A program made the translations under genes and the position numbers. From an uncultured Colwellia sp. (lineage in GTDB: Bacteria > Pseudomonadota > Gammaproteobacteria > Enterobacterales > Alteromonadaceae), in contig CAJXPG010000020.1 in NCBI GenBank assembly GCA_913057925.1, forward strand, positions 1 through 38,104: a DNA stretch of 38,104 bases, read 5' to 3'. Numbering within the stretch: position 1 is the stretch's first letter; each line of letters begins with the position of its first letter. The notes below the pieces were generated by a model. It saw nothing but the letters and a program-made list of their open reading frames with translations, made no database searches and was not told the DNA's origin. Shown here in pieces: positions 1 to 7,977 of this stretch.

Positions 1-35
1 CGTTAATATGGTATGAGTTACCAATACCGTTGAGA

Positions 36-488
36 TTATTTATACTTTTCAGCTTCCGGTTTAAGAAATCTATTTTCATTTTCTTTACTTGGTAACATAC
101 AGCTATCGTATTTACCAAATAATGAATACCGATTTAGAGCTATACGATCATAAAGCCAGTTTCTTATTGCCGTTGGGATTATTTTGAATACAAATAATAT
201 GCGCCATGGGAATCCAAGCTTATTTACAACATTTAAAAATGCATCACTTTTATCAAAATACTGCTTACCTTCTACATACAGCATGGTATCGAAATGATCC
301 GTTGGCATACTGAAATGCGCCAGTATGCTCTGACCTTCAGGAGATTGAACGCTACATAGTTTAAAGTGCCGTTGGTTATCATATTTAATGATGAATTTGC
401 TCCATACATTACAAAGCTTGCAGACACCATCAAAGAGAATTACACAATCATTCTCATCTACGTTAGGAGGATACTTTTCGACGGTCAT
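36..488 (-). CDS. DCC family thiol-disulfide oxidoreductase (DUF393)
   Basis: A 150-residue protein with the family hallmark near the N-terminus, FDGVCKLCN (residues about 19-27), a CxxC pair inside the DGVCxLC signature of the DUF393/YuxK family. The C-terminal half is hydrophobic and basic, as usual for these small membrane-associated proteins. The family is predicted to act as thioredoxin-like redox proteins; the substrate is unknown. The ATG at 488 follows a strong GGAGAAGGT ribosome binding site and overlaps the stop of the upstream DoxX-like gene (ATGA), so the two are translationally coupled. A DoxX-like membrane protein beside a DCC protein is a common pairing and suggests one membrane redox unit. 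Family assignment is firm, function is inferred. Confidence 0.88.
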   Translation of the reverse strand: MTVEKYPPNVDENDCVILFDGVCKLCNVWSKFIIKYDNQRHFKLCSVQSPEGQSILAHFSMPTDHFDTMLYVEGKQYFDKSDAFLNVVNKLGFPWRILFVFKIIPTAIRNWLYDRIALNRYSLFGKYDSCMLPSKENENRFLKPEAEKYK

Positions 489-883
489 ACCTTCTCCTTT
501 TCTTGCTCACTTTTTACTTTTTTATTTAATTCGACAAGTAAAATCAAACTAAAGCCAATTAGAGCAATATTAGTGGTAACTGGGTTAAAGGCTTCAATAA
601 GAAGTTGGGGCTGCAATATTGCGACAAAACATAACAAGCCAGCAAGCCCGATAATGTTTAAGTAAATTATCGTTTTATTGCGATAAAAAATGAAGAATAA
701 AACTCCAAAAATAACCTCTCCAACACCCGCTGACTTAGTAACTAAATATGAAAGCTCGTTCGATAAACCAATGCTGGCAGTCATGGCTTTTTCTAATGGT
801 GCAATATGAACAAGTTTTGGAAAAATCCCATGATATAACCAACTAAAGGAAATAATGAATCTTGCAATTTGTAATGATGACAA
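485..883 (-). CDS. DoxX-like small integral membrane protein
   Basis: A 132-residue protein with four predicted membrane helices and the N-terminal SWLYHGIFPK pattern typical of DoxX-like proteins (PF13781 group). The start is TTG at 883, supported by GAGG seven bases upstream; no in-frame ATG gives an equally good context. Its stop overlaps the start of the downstream DCC-domain gene. An 81-bp gap separates it from the desaturase gene upstream. I see no terminator there, so it may belong to the same transcript, but a separate promoter cannot be excluded. DoxX-family proteins are often redox-linked membrane partners; no activity can be assigned here. Confidence 0.8.
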   Translation of the reverse strand: MSSLQIARFIISFSWLYHGIFPKLVHIAPLEKAMTASIGLSNELSYLVTKSAGVGEVIFGVLFFIFYRNKTIIYLNIIGLAGLLCFVAILQPQLLIEAFNPVTTNIALIGFSLILLVELNKKVKSEQEKEKV

Positions 884-964
884 GGTTGGCCTCGTAATAT
901 TTAAAATTATGGTTGAATTACTATTAACTTTGGTGGCACAAACATAGGTAGTGTATAAATAAAT

Positions 965-1888
965 TCATGATTGTTCTATGTTTACTAGTTCTGGTCTATT
1001 TGGCAAATCTTTGGGTAAAACTAATGCCCATACTAAGCCTAGTTTCTTTAGTAGTATCAAAACAGACCAACCTAAATCAGATTGACCTGACTTAATTCCT
1101 AATTTTGCTGATCCCGGATAAGCATGATGGTTGTTATGCCAGCTTTCACCCATTGTTAATATGGCCGCAAAGCGCACATTATGGCCTTGAACATGTGCAT
1201 CTTTAACATGCCAGTGACGTTCACCTTGATTGTGAGCAAAATAGCCTATGAACCAATGCCCTAGTATCGAAACACTTACCCTCATGCAGATACCCCAAAT
1301 AACCCAAGATAAACCACCTATTGAGAAAAACAACAACGCCCAAGGCAATTGTTGCAACATCCAAGTTCTTTCCATAAAGTTAAAAAAACTGTCTTTTTTT
1401 ACTCTATCTTCTAGCAAGAATTTGGGTGGTTCATCTAACTGGATATCACAAAATAACTGCCAATATGCATCAATAAGCATTGATTGTTTATGACCAAAAT
1501 AGTCGTGACATTTAAGTTGACGTTGTGCCCAGTCGCGCATGTCATGGGTTTTTATCATCCCTATTGGACCTGCTAAACCAACAATAACACCTAGATGTAC
1601 GAAAAAATATTCTAGCCATAATGGACATTGATAACTTTGATGAATTAACTTGCGGTGCATTCCTAAAGAATGCCCAAGACAAAGTGATGCTCCCGTTGAA
1701 ATAACAAATACAGACAGTGCTTCGAGAGAAAATGTTAATACGCCACCAATTACCGATAGTAGCAACATACTGCCGAGCCAAAATAATTTGGTTTTTGACA
1801 GTACAACTATGCCGTCATTAGCATTGCTACTTACTGAATCATCTATTCGTTCGTTGTGATACTTGGAAATATGCTTAACGTCACTCAT
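965..1888 (-). CDS. Membrane fatty acid desaturase, variant second histidine box
   Basis: A 307-residue membrane protein with the layout of acyl-lipid/acyl-CoA desaturases: an N-terminal pair of helices, box one HRKLIH within GMHRKLIHQSY, two more helices around residues 180-215, an HNQGERHWHV segment, and box three WHNNHHAYP. These boxes hold the di-iron ligands in the family. The second box, normally HRxHH, is replaced by THDMRDWAQRQ followed by CHDYF. This variant fits a bacterial subclass rather than decay, because the surrounding sequence is well formed. Expected role is O2-dependent desaturation of membrane fatty acyl chains, relevant to cold adaptation. The start overlaps the upstream stop by four bases (ATGA), so it is part of the overlapping gene series running from 6052 down. 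Confidence 0.87.
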   Translation of the reverse strand: MSDVKHISKYHNERIDDSVSSNANDGIVVLSKTKLFWLGSMLLLSVIGGVLTFSLEALSVFVISTGASLCLGHSLGMHRKLIHQSYQCPLWLEYFFVHLGVIVGLAGPIGMIKTHDMRDWAQRQLKCHDYFGHKQSMLIDAYWQLFCDIQLDEPPKFLLEDRVKKDSFFNFMERTWMLQQLPWALLFFSIGGLSWVIWGICMRVSVSILGHWFIGYFAHNQGERHWHVKDAHVQGHNVRFAAILTMGESWHNNHHAYPGSAKLGIKSGQSDLGWSVLILLKKLGLVWALVLPKDLPNRPELVNIEQS

Positions 1889-2835
1889 GTGCTACTGCTT
1901 GAATGTTTAGGCGTTATCACTTCATCCAACAGAAATTCAGCCGACTTTCCTACAGCATATTCTTGCAATGGACCGAAATACCACACGGGATCAAGAAAGC
2001 GGTGATATTTTATTCGCAGAGTGACTTTAGTTTTGTTGTTATCTATGGGCTCTAGGTTAATCTCAGTACCATAAAGTTTCAGGTAATTTGATATATAACT
2101 GCTATCCTCGACAAAGCGCGTTCGAATGTAATTGTCCTCCACCTCACTGATTTCCAATTTCATACTACCTTCATGTGTATTAGTGACAAACCAGCGGTGG
2201 TAGCGAAAGTTGATAGTATGTACATCTCCTGCAACTAGCGTTTCTGCATCAATATCGTAAGGCATAGGAAAAAGAGTAAGCAGCCAATGTCTGGATTTAT
2301 CCAGCTCAATAGGCTGCTTTAATTGATTTTTAATATCATCAATATTTGCAGAGATGATTTTTTTACTTACAACCTCGTATTCACGCTCAAAACTAAATTC
2401 GGGGATCACGCCTTCAAATGCACTTAATAATATGAATACTGGCAGTACATGTGAATAACTTGTCCCTTGGTTTTTATTGTTTCTATATCTTTTAAAGGCT
2501 TCAAGTAAAAACATCAGTAGGATGATAAAGAAGTAGATGGGCATAAACATTAAAACACATACAAACCCCTCAAAAAGTATGATTGAGCTACCAAGCATAA
2601 TGACCAATGAAAGTATGATTATATTTACGTATCGCCTTTTCCAATTATGAGGTGGTTCTGGTCTTTCAATGAAAAGAAGAGTGACAGCAATTAAGAATGG
2701 GATTCCCACATACAACAATGCTGAACGGTCAAAGTTGTACTCCATAAGGAATCTAATTAATAGCGAAACAACACCAATAATGACTAGTATTAGGATGTTT
2801 TTGTTTCTGACCTTATTAAAAACAGGCTTAGTCAT
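1885..2835 (-). CDS. Membrane protein with C-terminal SRPBCC-like domain
   Basis: A 316-residue protein in two halves. The first 140 residues or so hold four to five hydrophobic helices. The second half is soluble, with alternating strands resembling an SRPBCC/START-like (polyketide cyclase, lipid-binding) fold, including the run LEPIDNNKTKVTLRIKYH and a final helix from about residue 290. No catalytic motif is evident. It overlaps the upstream DoxX-like gene by eight bases and the downstream desaturase by four, so co-expression is very likely. A lipid-binding or lipid-presenting role beside the desaturase is attractive but only inferred. The SRPBCC call rests on strand pattern, not on a diagnostic motif. 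Confidence 0.7.
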   Translation of the reverse strand: MTKPVFNKVRNKNILILVIIGVVSLLIRFLMEYNFDRSALLYVGIPFLIAVTLLFIERPEPPHNWKRRYVNIIILSLVIMLGSSIILFEGFVCVLMFMPIYFFIILLMFLLEAFKRYRNNKNQGTSYSHVLPVFILLSAFEGVIPEFSFEREYEVVSKKIISANIDDIKNQLKQPIELDKSRHWLLTLFPMPYDIDAETLVAGDVHTINFRYHRWFVTNTHEGSMKLEISEVEDNYIRTRFVEDSSYISNYLKLYGTEINLEPIDNNKTKVTLRIKYHRFLDPVWYFGPLQEYAVGKSAEFLLDEVITPKHSSSST

Positions 2836-3220
2836 GCTGCTCTACCTTACTGAACATAATTAAAAGAATTAAAACGATAATCGGAAAGTTCTTGGTTATT
2901 GGTCCGAACGGATGCAACCAAAAACTTGCATCAATAACGGTTAAAATTATCGTGTAGGTTGCTATCACTACTACTACTTGTACAATGCAGCATAACTTTG
3001 TTTTGACTGAGGTTAGAAGCCAAAGCCCAAGTACAATATCTAAAGCACCTCCAGCATAAACGGAAAAGTCTGCCATTGAACCTGTGATATTGGCGCTTGC
3101 TAGGATTTCATAACCAATTTCAGGGGAGAAATAAATGGAGGTTAGCCCTGTAAAAATCCATAAAAAGGCCAATGCATATATTGCAGATTTATATAATTTT
3201 TCTTGGTTATTTTGTTTCAT
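2828..3220 (-). CDS. DoxX-like integral membrane protein
   Basis: A 130-residue, four-helix membrane protein. The segment WLHPFGPITKNFPIIVL near the C-terminus is characteristic of the DoxX-like family that is also found fused to NAD(P)-dependent epimerase/reductase domains. Here the fusion partner appears as a separate gene two positions upstream (the saccharopine-dehydrogenase-like protein), which supports a functional link between this membrane subunit and a nucleotide-dependent reductase. It starts nine bases after the upstream stop and overlaps the next gene. Reaction unknown. Confidence 0.78.
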   Translation of the reverse strand: MKQNNQEKLYKSAIYALAFLWIFTGLTSIYFSPEIGYEILASANITGSMADFSVYAGGALDIVLGLWLLTSVKTKLCCIVQVVVVIATYTIILTVIDASFWLHPFGPITKNFPIIVLILLIMFSKVEQHD

Positions 3221-3229
3221 AGTTATGGC

Positions 3230-3706
3230 CTAAGCAACAGGGAATGGCTTGAAAACCATTAGCCAGAAAATACCTATGATTGCTGTAAAAGCAGGAATGC
3301 CCAGCAGCGTCCATGTTTTCATCAGTGACTTAAATTCAGGCGTAACTTGATTGGAGTCTACAGATACTTTGGCTAATTCACGTAATTTGTATTGAATACC
3401 AAGTACTGGTAACCAACAGAGTCCGATGAATGCAAACAGTACCACAACCCAATAAAACCATGGTGCTGAAAATGAATATCCTTGCATGTTCATCAAAAGT
3501 ATCCCTGTTATTATTTGGGTAATAACAGCAGGTGTAGTGAAAATCCAATCGCCTAAAATTACATGCTTGGCCGTTATATAAATCGCTTGAGGATTATTAG
3601 AACGATTAGCCATAAACATAAAAAAGGCAATACCAGCGCCAGTGCCTGTTACAACAACAGCAGCTAGAATGTGAATCAATTTAAGGATTAAATAATATTC
3701 CATCAT
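3230..3706 (-). CDS. DUF2269 family integral membrane protein
   Basis: A 158-residue protein with four predicted membrane helices. The N-terminal KLIHILAAVVVTGTGAGIAF matches the DUF2269 style (KxxHxxxxxxxxGxxxG), with conserved small residues and a histidine inside the first helix, and a WYxxV-type third helix. The family has no established function. The ATG overlaps the stop of the upstream reductase gene as ATGA. Being wedged between a reductase and a DoxX-like protein suggests a membrane component of the same pathway. Confidence 0.78.
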   Translation of the reverse strand: MMEYYLILKLIHILAAVVVTGTGAGIAFFMFMANRSNNPQAIYITAKHVILGDWIFTTPAVITQIITGILLMNMQGYSFSAPWFYWVVVLFAFIGLCWLPVLGIQYKLRELAKVSVDSNQVTPEFKSLMKTWTLLGIPAFTAIIGIFWLMVFKPFPVA

Positions 3707-4857
3707 TCTTTCTCATTTATTTCTTTTGAAAAAAATTGTTCTTCATAATGAATACCTAACGCATCAAAATAAGTATCGAATTCACTTAATTCAAACATAC
3801 CTGCACAGGGTTTAGCGCCTGTTTCTTGTTGTCCGCTTTGGCTATCACTACTCAAAAGCTTTCTTGCTAAAATAATAGTTGAAAGCGTTGGGATATAAGG
3901 GCCATTGCCCTTTGGTGCATACAAGGTCCACTTTACTTCGTTTGCGTTACCATCATTGCCTTGACCTTTTATAAGCACTTCCATCGCGCCCTTATCGCTA
4001 CCAAAAGGAAGGAATATATTACTGGTGCTTACGATAGCTTTGGATAATGGTGCCCAATTCTTTATTAATCCGACTTTAGAAAGGTAGGCCATGCCAACCA
4101 TTGTTTTATGTAATATTGGTAACTCTAACCCAGCTTGAAAGCTAACTTGCTCCGTTACACCATATCGGCTAGGAAACAGCTCTAAATCAGGTACATCTAC
4201 ATTCGCTAAGTGTCGCTTGCCAACAAAGCCACCAAAGTCATTTACTTTAGAATCCATCCAGCCATAAACATCTTGCCAACGTCCATCTTTAAATACATTC
4301 AGAGGGTGCCCTGTGTAAGATAGAATTGCTTCAACTGTTGCTAATCCACGTTCTGCTTTATTCCCCGGAGCAATAGCTAAGTTAATAGAGTCAATGGTAC
4401 TAAATTGATTTTGATAGCGCTCAATCACGGCTGACGACAAGCCTGGCACTGAACTAGCGCCACTTACGATTAACACACCTTTATCTCTTGCTTCGTTGTC
4501 TAACTCAGAAATATCACAAACAAACCTTCTGTCATCAGCTAAATCAATATAATGAGTGCCACATTCAATGCAGGCTTTTGGCACACGATAGTCTTGTCCT
4601 TGAAAAGGTCCACTGGTATGAATAACAAGATAAGGTGATAGGGTAGCTAACTGATCTTTAAAATCATCCGCGAAAATATCAATGACTAATGGCTCTAACT
4701 TAGCGACAGAAGTATTTTCTAGATTTGCTACTAACGCTGAAGACTTACTTAAGTTTCGACCAGCAATGAGTATGGTGATATCTTGAAGTCTGGCAAGGTT
4801 CTCAACAATCCTTTTACCAAAATTTCCATAACCACCAAGGACTACAACATTTTTCAC
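3703..4857 (-). CDS. Saccharopine dehydrogenase-like NAD(P)-binding reductase
   Basis: A 384-residue protein opening with a Rossmann nucleotide-binding motif (VVVLGGYGNFGKRI, residues 4-17), followed by AGRN at the end of the second strand. It continues with the catalytic-domain pattern of saccharopine-dehydrogenase-like proteins (CGTHYIDLADD, SGASSVPGLSS). Members include lysine-pathway enzymes but also lipid-associated trans-acting enoyl reductases. The genes around it (desaturase, lipid-type membrane proteins) favour a lipid-related reductase over lysine metabolism. It overlaps both neighbours by four bases. The NAD(P)-binding assignment is firm, the substrate is unknown. Confidence 0.85.
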   Translation of the reverse strand: MKNVVVLGGYGNFGKRIVENLARLQDITILIAGRNLSKSSALVANLENTSVAKLEPLVIDIFADDFKDQLATLSPYLVIHTSGPFQGQDYRVPKACIECGTHYIDLADDRRFVCDISELDNEARDKGVLIVSGASSVPGLSSAVIERYQNQFSTIDSINLAIAPGNKAERGLATVEAILSYTGHPLNVFKDGRWQDVYGWMDSKVNDFGGFVGKRHLANVDVPDLELFPSRYGVTEQVSFQAGLELPILHKTMVGMAYLSKVGLIKNWAPLSKAIVSTSNIFLPFGSDKGAMEVLIKGQGNDGNANEVKWTLYAPKGNGPYIPTLSTIILARKLLSSDSQSGQQETGAKPCAGMFELSEFDTYFDALGIHYEEQFFSKEINEKE

Positions 4858-5357
4858 TTAGCTTCTCCCTTCAATCGCCAATTAATTCCGTAGTAAATAG
4901 CTGCTCCAACTAAACCGCTATATAGACACACCTTGTGTAACATCGATACTGAAATCAATCCTAAAAACTGATTGTCTAAGGTAAAGGGGAAGAATGGTTC
5001 AACATCTGAATGCATAATGCTATCAAGTAAAACATGACTAAAACTGCCAATAAAAGCACTTAAGAACACCACCCACCACACAATTGAGATGGGATTGTCA
5101 CTCTTAGAAATCCTCAGTATTTTCAAGCCGAACTCTGATAAGTACTTCCCAGTAAACCCTGCAAAAATGGCAATTAATATTGCGCCAACATAGGTGTGGG
5201 TAAAACCATGTAAGTGACCTTCGCCAGAAATCAAAACAATGAGCGGCTGAATATCCATAACAATTTGAGTCCAGCCAAATACCATTAAACTAAAACTGCC
5301 TTGCAGTAATGATTTAATAAGGATTCCTGGTCCCATATGTATTGGCGTGAATGGCAT
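4854..5357 (-). CDS. Small membrane protein, DUF4184/metal-dependent hydrolase-like
   Basis: A 167-residue protein starting MPFTPIHMGPG, followed by HLHGFTHTYVG and a helix with SHVLLDSIMHSD. The spaced His and Asp residues inside or next to membrane helices resemble the YdjM/DUF4184 group of membrane-bound putative metal-dependent hydrolases. About four membrane helices are predicted. The ATG shares one base with the stop of the upstream alpha/beta hydrolase (TAATG), indicating coupling. Which bond, if any, it hydrolyses cannot be told from sequence. Confidence 0.7.
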   Translation of the reverse strand: MPFTPIHMGPGILIKSLLQGSFSLMVFGWTQIVMDIQPLIVLISGEGHLHGFTHTYVGAILIAIFAGFTGKYLSEFGLKILRISKSDNPISIVWWVVFLSAFIGSFSHVLLDSIMHSDVEPFFPFTLDNQFLGLISVSMLHKVCLYSGLVGAAIYYGINWRLKGEAK

Positions 5358-6052
5358 TATGAACTCCCTTGATTATTCATAATTAATACAGCGGCTTTAG
5401 CAACTGCTTGTGAGGACTCTTTCGGTTTTGCTTGTAATATAAAGTGAGGCCCATCAATTTCAATGTACTCAATATTTCTAAATACATTGCTAAGCTCTCG
5501 GCTTTTTCCAGGTGATATAAGCCTATCTGAAAGCGCTTGAATATAAACGGTGGGGACATCAAAGGTAGCTGAGGGAAGTATTTGCTGGCTCATTACAGCT
5601 AATCTACTTTTTAAAATATGGTCGGGGATTGATTCAGTTACTTTTATAAATTTAGACAGAAGTTCTTTTGATGCATCTTTGCCAAGTAATAATAACTTAT
5701 GACCAATTTTGGATAATGGGGCTGAAGCTAGTTTTTTTATTGGCAAAACCTTAGCTATCGGTAGCAGGTATCTATTAGGACAACTTAGAAAGCTAGCTAC
5801 AAATATAATCCCTTTCATATTAGTGAGATCTTGCTTTAGTAACTCTGGAACTATGCCCCCCGAAAACGACTCTGCTAGTAAGATATAGTCTTCTTTTGGC
5901 AGTTGCTTCTCTAATGATTTAGCTAAATAAGAATGATCTTGAGGTCCCTGTTGTGGCAAGGCAATAACTAAATAATCACCATCATGGTATGACAAAAACT
6001 CTTCAAATAGTTCTCCTGTTCCATCCATTCCTGGTAATAATACTAGTTTCAA
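5357..6052 (-). CDS. Alpha/beta hydrolase
   Basis: A 231-residue single-domain hydrolase with an oxyanion-type LPGMDGTG loop at residues 6-13, a nucleophile elbow AESFSGG giving Ser62, a likely acid in ALSDRLISP, and a C-terminal catalytic histidine in DGPHFILQ. The architecture fits small esterases or BioH-like carboxylesterases. Start is TTG at 6052 with AAGG seven bases upstream; no ATG lies before the LPGMDG motif. It begins only 35 bp after the stop of nrtR, with no hairpin terminator between, so it may be the second gene of an nrtR-led transcript. Confidence 0.85.
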   Translation of the reverse strand: MKLVLLPGMDGTGELFEEFLSYHDGDYLVIALPQQGPQDHSYLAKSLEKQLPKEDYILLAESFSGGIVPELLKQDLTNMKGIIFVASFLSCPNRYLLPIAKVLPIKKLASAPLSKIGHKLLLLGKDASKELLSKFIKVTESIPDHILKSRLAVMSQQILPSATFDVPTVYIQALSDRLISPGKSRELSNVFRNIEYIEIDGPHFILQAKPKESSQAVAKAAVLIMNNQGSS

Positions 6053-6087
6053 AATAAACCTTATCCTATCCTTAGGGTTAACAAAAC

Positions 6088-6795
6088 TTAACTACTCAAA
6101 TTACGCTCAAAATTAACGATATCAACGCCAGATTTAACTTTGTACTGCTGAGCTAAACGACCACCTGATTTTACTTTTTCATCGATTGTTTCAAACATGT
6201 CTGCCGATTCAATACGTCTAATTAAGCTTTTACGTTGTATCGTTTTTCCGATGATCGTTTCAATAACAGACTTTAGCTGCCCTACGGTAAAGTACTCTGG
6301 TAAACAATACACAGGCACCATTGAATAAAGTGCTTTTTGTTGAAGGCGCTCTTTGGCTTGTTCAATAATAATCTTATGATCAAAGGCGATTGATAAACTG
6401 TCTATTTTATCAATATCTATCCATTGAACGTCATCAATGGTTTCTATGTGTGATGAGACTTCTTGTGCTGCTATTAAGGCAAAGTAAACCAAGGTTACAC
6501 TAAACCCTCTAGGATCACGGTCAATACCAGAAAAGGCTTGTAGCTGTTCGAGGTATTGAGGTGCAACACTCGTTTTCTCTTCCAGTTTTCTTAAAGCTGT
6601 TACATCTGTTGTGGTATCTGAATCAATATCGACAAAGCCACCAGGAAGGCCCCAGCTACCGATAAACGGCTCATTTGCTCGCTTAACCATCAGAACTTTT
6701 AAAGCATCATCTTTTACGGTAAATAGAACACTATCAACTGTAAATAGGGGATTCTTAAATTCATTAATATCGTAAGTGTTCGTCATCGTGCTCAT
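6088..6795 (-). CDS. nrtR: NrtR, Nudix-related transcriptional regulator of NAD metabolism
   Basis: A 235-residue protein with an N-terminal Nudix-fold domain (about residues 14-145) and a C-terminal winged-helix domain (about 155-230), the NrtR architecture. The Nudix helix reads GGFVDIDS followed by ALRKLEEKTSV. The catalytic REUxEE core appears as RKLEEK with an extra-long preceding loop, so key metal-binding glutamates are lost. This fits a ligand sensor rather than a hydrolase; characterised NrtRs bind ADP-ribose and release DNA. Genes transcribed away from it (SPFH, NAD-kinase-like, prs, nadV) and five matching palindromes support the call. One palindrome lies at its own transcription start, implying autorepression. 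An alternative ATG lies at 6786. Confidence 0.92.
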   Translation of the reverse strand: MSTMTNTYDINEFKNPLFTVDSVLFTVKDDALKVLMVKRANEPFIGSWGLPGGFVDIDSDTTTDVTALRKLEEKTSVAPQYLEQLQAFSGIDRDPRGFSVTLVYFALIAAQEVSSHIETIDDVQWIDIDKIDSLSIAFDHKIIIEQAKERLQQKALYSMVPVYCLPEYFTVGQLKSVIETIIGKTIQRKSLIRRIESADMFETIDEKVKSGGRLAQQYKVKSGVDIVNFERNLSS

Positions 6796-6808
6796 TCAAA
6801 GTAAACTT

Positions 6809-6825
6809 TATGTCTTAATGACACA
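6809..6825. promoter_or_regulatory. Putative NrtR operator (nrtR promoter)
   Basis: Palindrome TATGTCTTAATGACACA with core TGTC-N5-GACA at 6811-6823. It is the first of five copies in this window with the same core and spacing, and it lies between the nrtR -10 box and its start codon. Confidence 0.8.
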
Positions 6826-6854
6826 TTAAATCAATTTCTCTTTTATATCAACAA
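6825..6854 (-). promoter_or_regulatory. Putative nrtR promoter
   Basis: On the minus strand, TTGTTG (6849-6854) and TTTAAT (6825-6830) are separated by 18 bp, giving a plausible sigma-70 promoter for nrtR. The NrtR palindrome at 6809-6825 begins at the last base of the -10 box and covers the expected transcription start, as for an autorepressor. Confidence 0.55.
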
Positions 6855-6887
6855 GAACAGTTCATCAAATTAAATAAGAAATAATAT

Positions 6888-6916
6888 TTGACAACTTAAT
6901 GTCCTTGAGACATATT
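6888..6916 (+). promoter_or_regulatory. Putative promoter of SPFH/NAD-kinase-like operon
   Basis: A consensus -35 box TTGACA at 6888-6893 is followed after 17 bp by CATATT at 6911-6916 (four of six matches to the -10 consensus). An NrtR palindrome fills the spacer and a second one covers the start region, a typical repressor arrangement. Confidence 0.6.
6898..6914. promoter_or_regulatory. Putative NrtR operator 1 (SPFH promoter)
   Basis: Palindrome AATGTCCTTGAGACATA with core TGTC-N5-GACA at 6900-6912. It lies in the spacer between the -35 and -10 boxes, so a bound repressor would block RNA polymerase. Confidence 0.8.
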
Positions 6917-6922
6917 TAATAT

Positions 6923-6939
6923 TGTGTCGCTGTGACACA
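6923..6939. promoter_or_regulatory. Putative NrtR operator 2 (SPFH promoter)
   Basis: Palindrome TGTGTCGCTGTGACACA, with perfect six-base arms around five bases. Its centre is 25 bp downstream of that of operator 1 and covers the expected transcription start; the AAGGAG ribosome binding site follows at 6947-6952. Confidence 0.85.
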
Positions 6940-6958
6940 TTTGTAAAAGGAGATTATT

Positions 6959-7966
6959 ATGTTTGGTTTTAAATATATAAAAGCAGATCCTTCAACACAC
7001 CTCATGTTATTCAGAGAAGGAAAAATTAAGTTAGAAGGAGTCGGTGTAAACTTTTTCTATTATGCGCCTAGCTCTTCACTTGTCGCTATACCAAGTAATA
7101 GTAAAGAGTTGCCTTTTGTTTTCAGGTTACAAACGTCTGACTTTCAAGAGCTGACAGTGCAAGGACAAGTTACTTATCGAATTGAACAACCACATGAAGC
7201 GGCAAAAATGCTGAACTTCACTATTGATACAAAAGGTAAGTACACATCAGAAGATCCTAAGAAAATGGATGAACGTGTTCAGCGTGCTGTTCAAGTGTTA
7301 TTGCGAAATCATATTGAATCTAAATCACTTAGAGATTCTTTAGTTTGTGCTCGTGAGCTAACCATTGATTTGAAAAAAGATCTAGATGGCGCTGAAGCTA
7401 TAGCGAGTCTTGGTATAGAGATCACTGATGTTGCATTAACATCAATTAAACCAACTCCTGAAACAGGAAAAGCACTTGAAGCTGAAATTAGGGAAAGCTT
7501 ATTAAAAGAGGCAGATAATGCAATTTATGCAAGACGCTTATCAAGCATTGAACAAGAAAAAAGCGTTAAAGAATCTGAATTAGAAACTGAAAAAGCAATA
7601 CAGAAGAAAGAACAAGACCTTGAAGAGTCACGATTAGAAGCACAGAGATTAAGAAAAATTCAGCAATTTAAGATTAACCAAGAGGAAATTACAGCCCAGA
7701 TTGAAGATGAGAAACAACTCGAAGAATTGGTCTCTATTAATTCAGCTAACGAGAAAGCTCGTGGTGATGCACAAGCTTATAAAATACAAGTGCAAATGCA
7801 GGCTTATCAAAATATTGATACTGATAAATTAAGAGTAATGAGCATGAGCGGTATGGCACCAGAGCAGCTTATTGCCCAAGCAATAGAAAACTTAACGCAA
7901 GGTGATAACCAAATAGGTAATTTGAATATTTCACCTGATCTATTAACAACGTTGACCAATACCTAA
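6959..7966 (+). CDS. SPFH/band 7 domain protein
   Basis: A 335-residue protein. Residues about 15-190 match the SPFH (stomatin/prohibitin) fold, with the typical FQELTVQGQVTYRI strand pair. Residues about 190-265 form a long charged coiled coil rich in Glu, Lys and Gln, and the C-terminal part contains MSMSGMAPEQLIAQAIENL, a pattern seen in SPFH oligomerisation tails. Unlike many family members it has no N-terminal membrane helix, so it is probably cytoplasmic or peripherally attached. It starts at ATG 6959 after AAGGAG and is followed 11 bp later by the NAD-kinase-like gene. Two NrtR operators in its promoter place it under NAD-linked control. Its molecular role is unknown; scaffold formation is the family expectation. 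Confidence 0.88.
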   Translation: MFGFKYIKADPSTHLMLFREGKIKLEGVGVNFFYYAPSSSLVAIPSNSKELPFVFRLQTSDFQELTVQGQVTYRIEQPHEAAKMLNFTIDTKGKYTSEDPKKMDERVQRAVQVLLRNHIESKSLRDSLVCARELTIDLKKDLDGAEAIASLGIEITDVALTSIKPTPETGKALEAEIRESLLKEADNAIYARRLSSIEQEKSVKESELETEKAIQKKEQDLEESRLEAQRLRKIQQFKINQEEITAQIEDEKQLEELVSINSANEKARGDAQAYKIQVQMQAYQNIDTDKLRVMSMSGMAPEQLIAQAIENLTQGDNQIGNLNISPDLLTTLTNT

Positions 7967-7977
7967 AGGAGCTTGTT

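Noticed and set aside
10-28. GGTAT/ATACC inverted repeat after the DCC gene as a terminator
   Set aside because: The stem is only five base pairs with a nine-base loop and no T-run.
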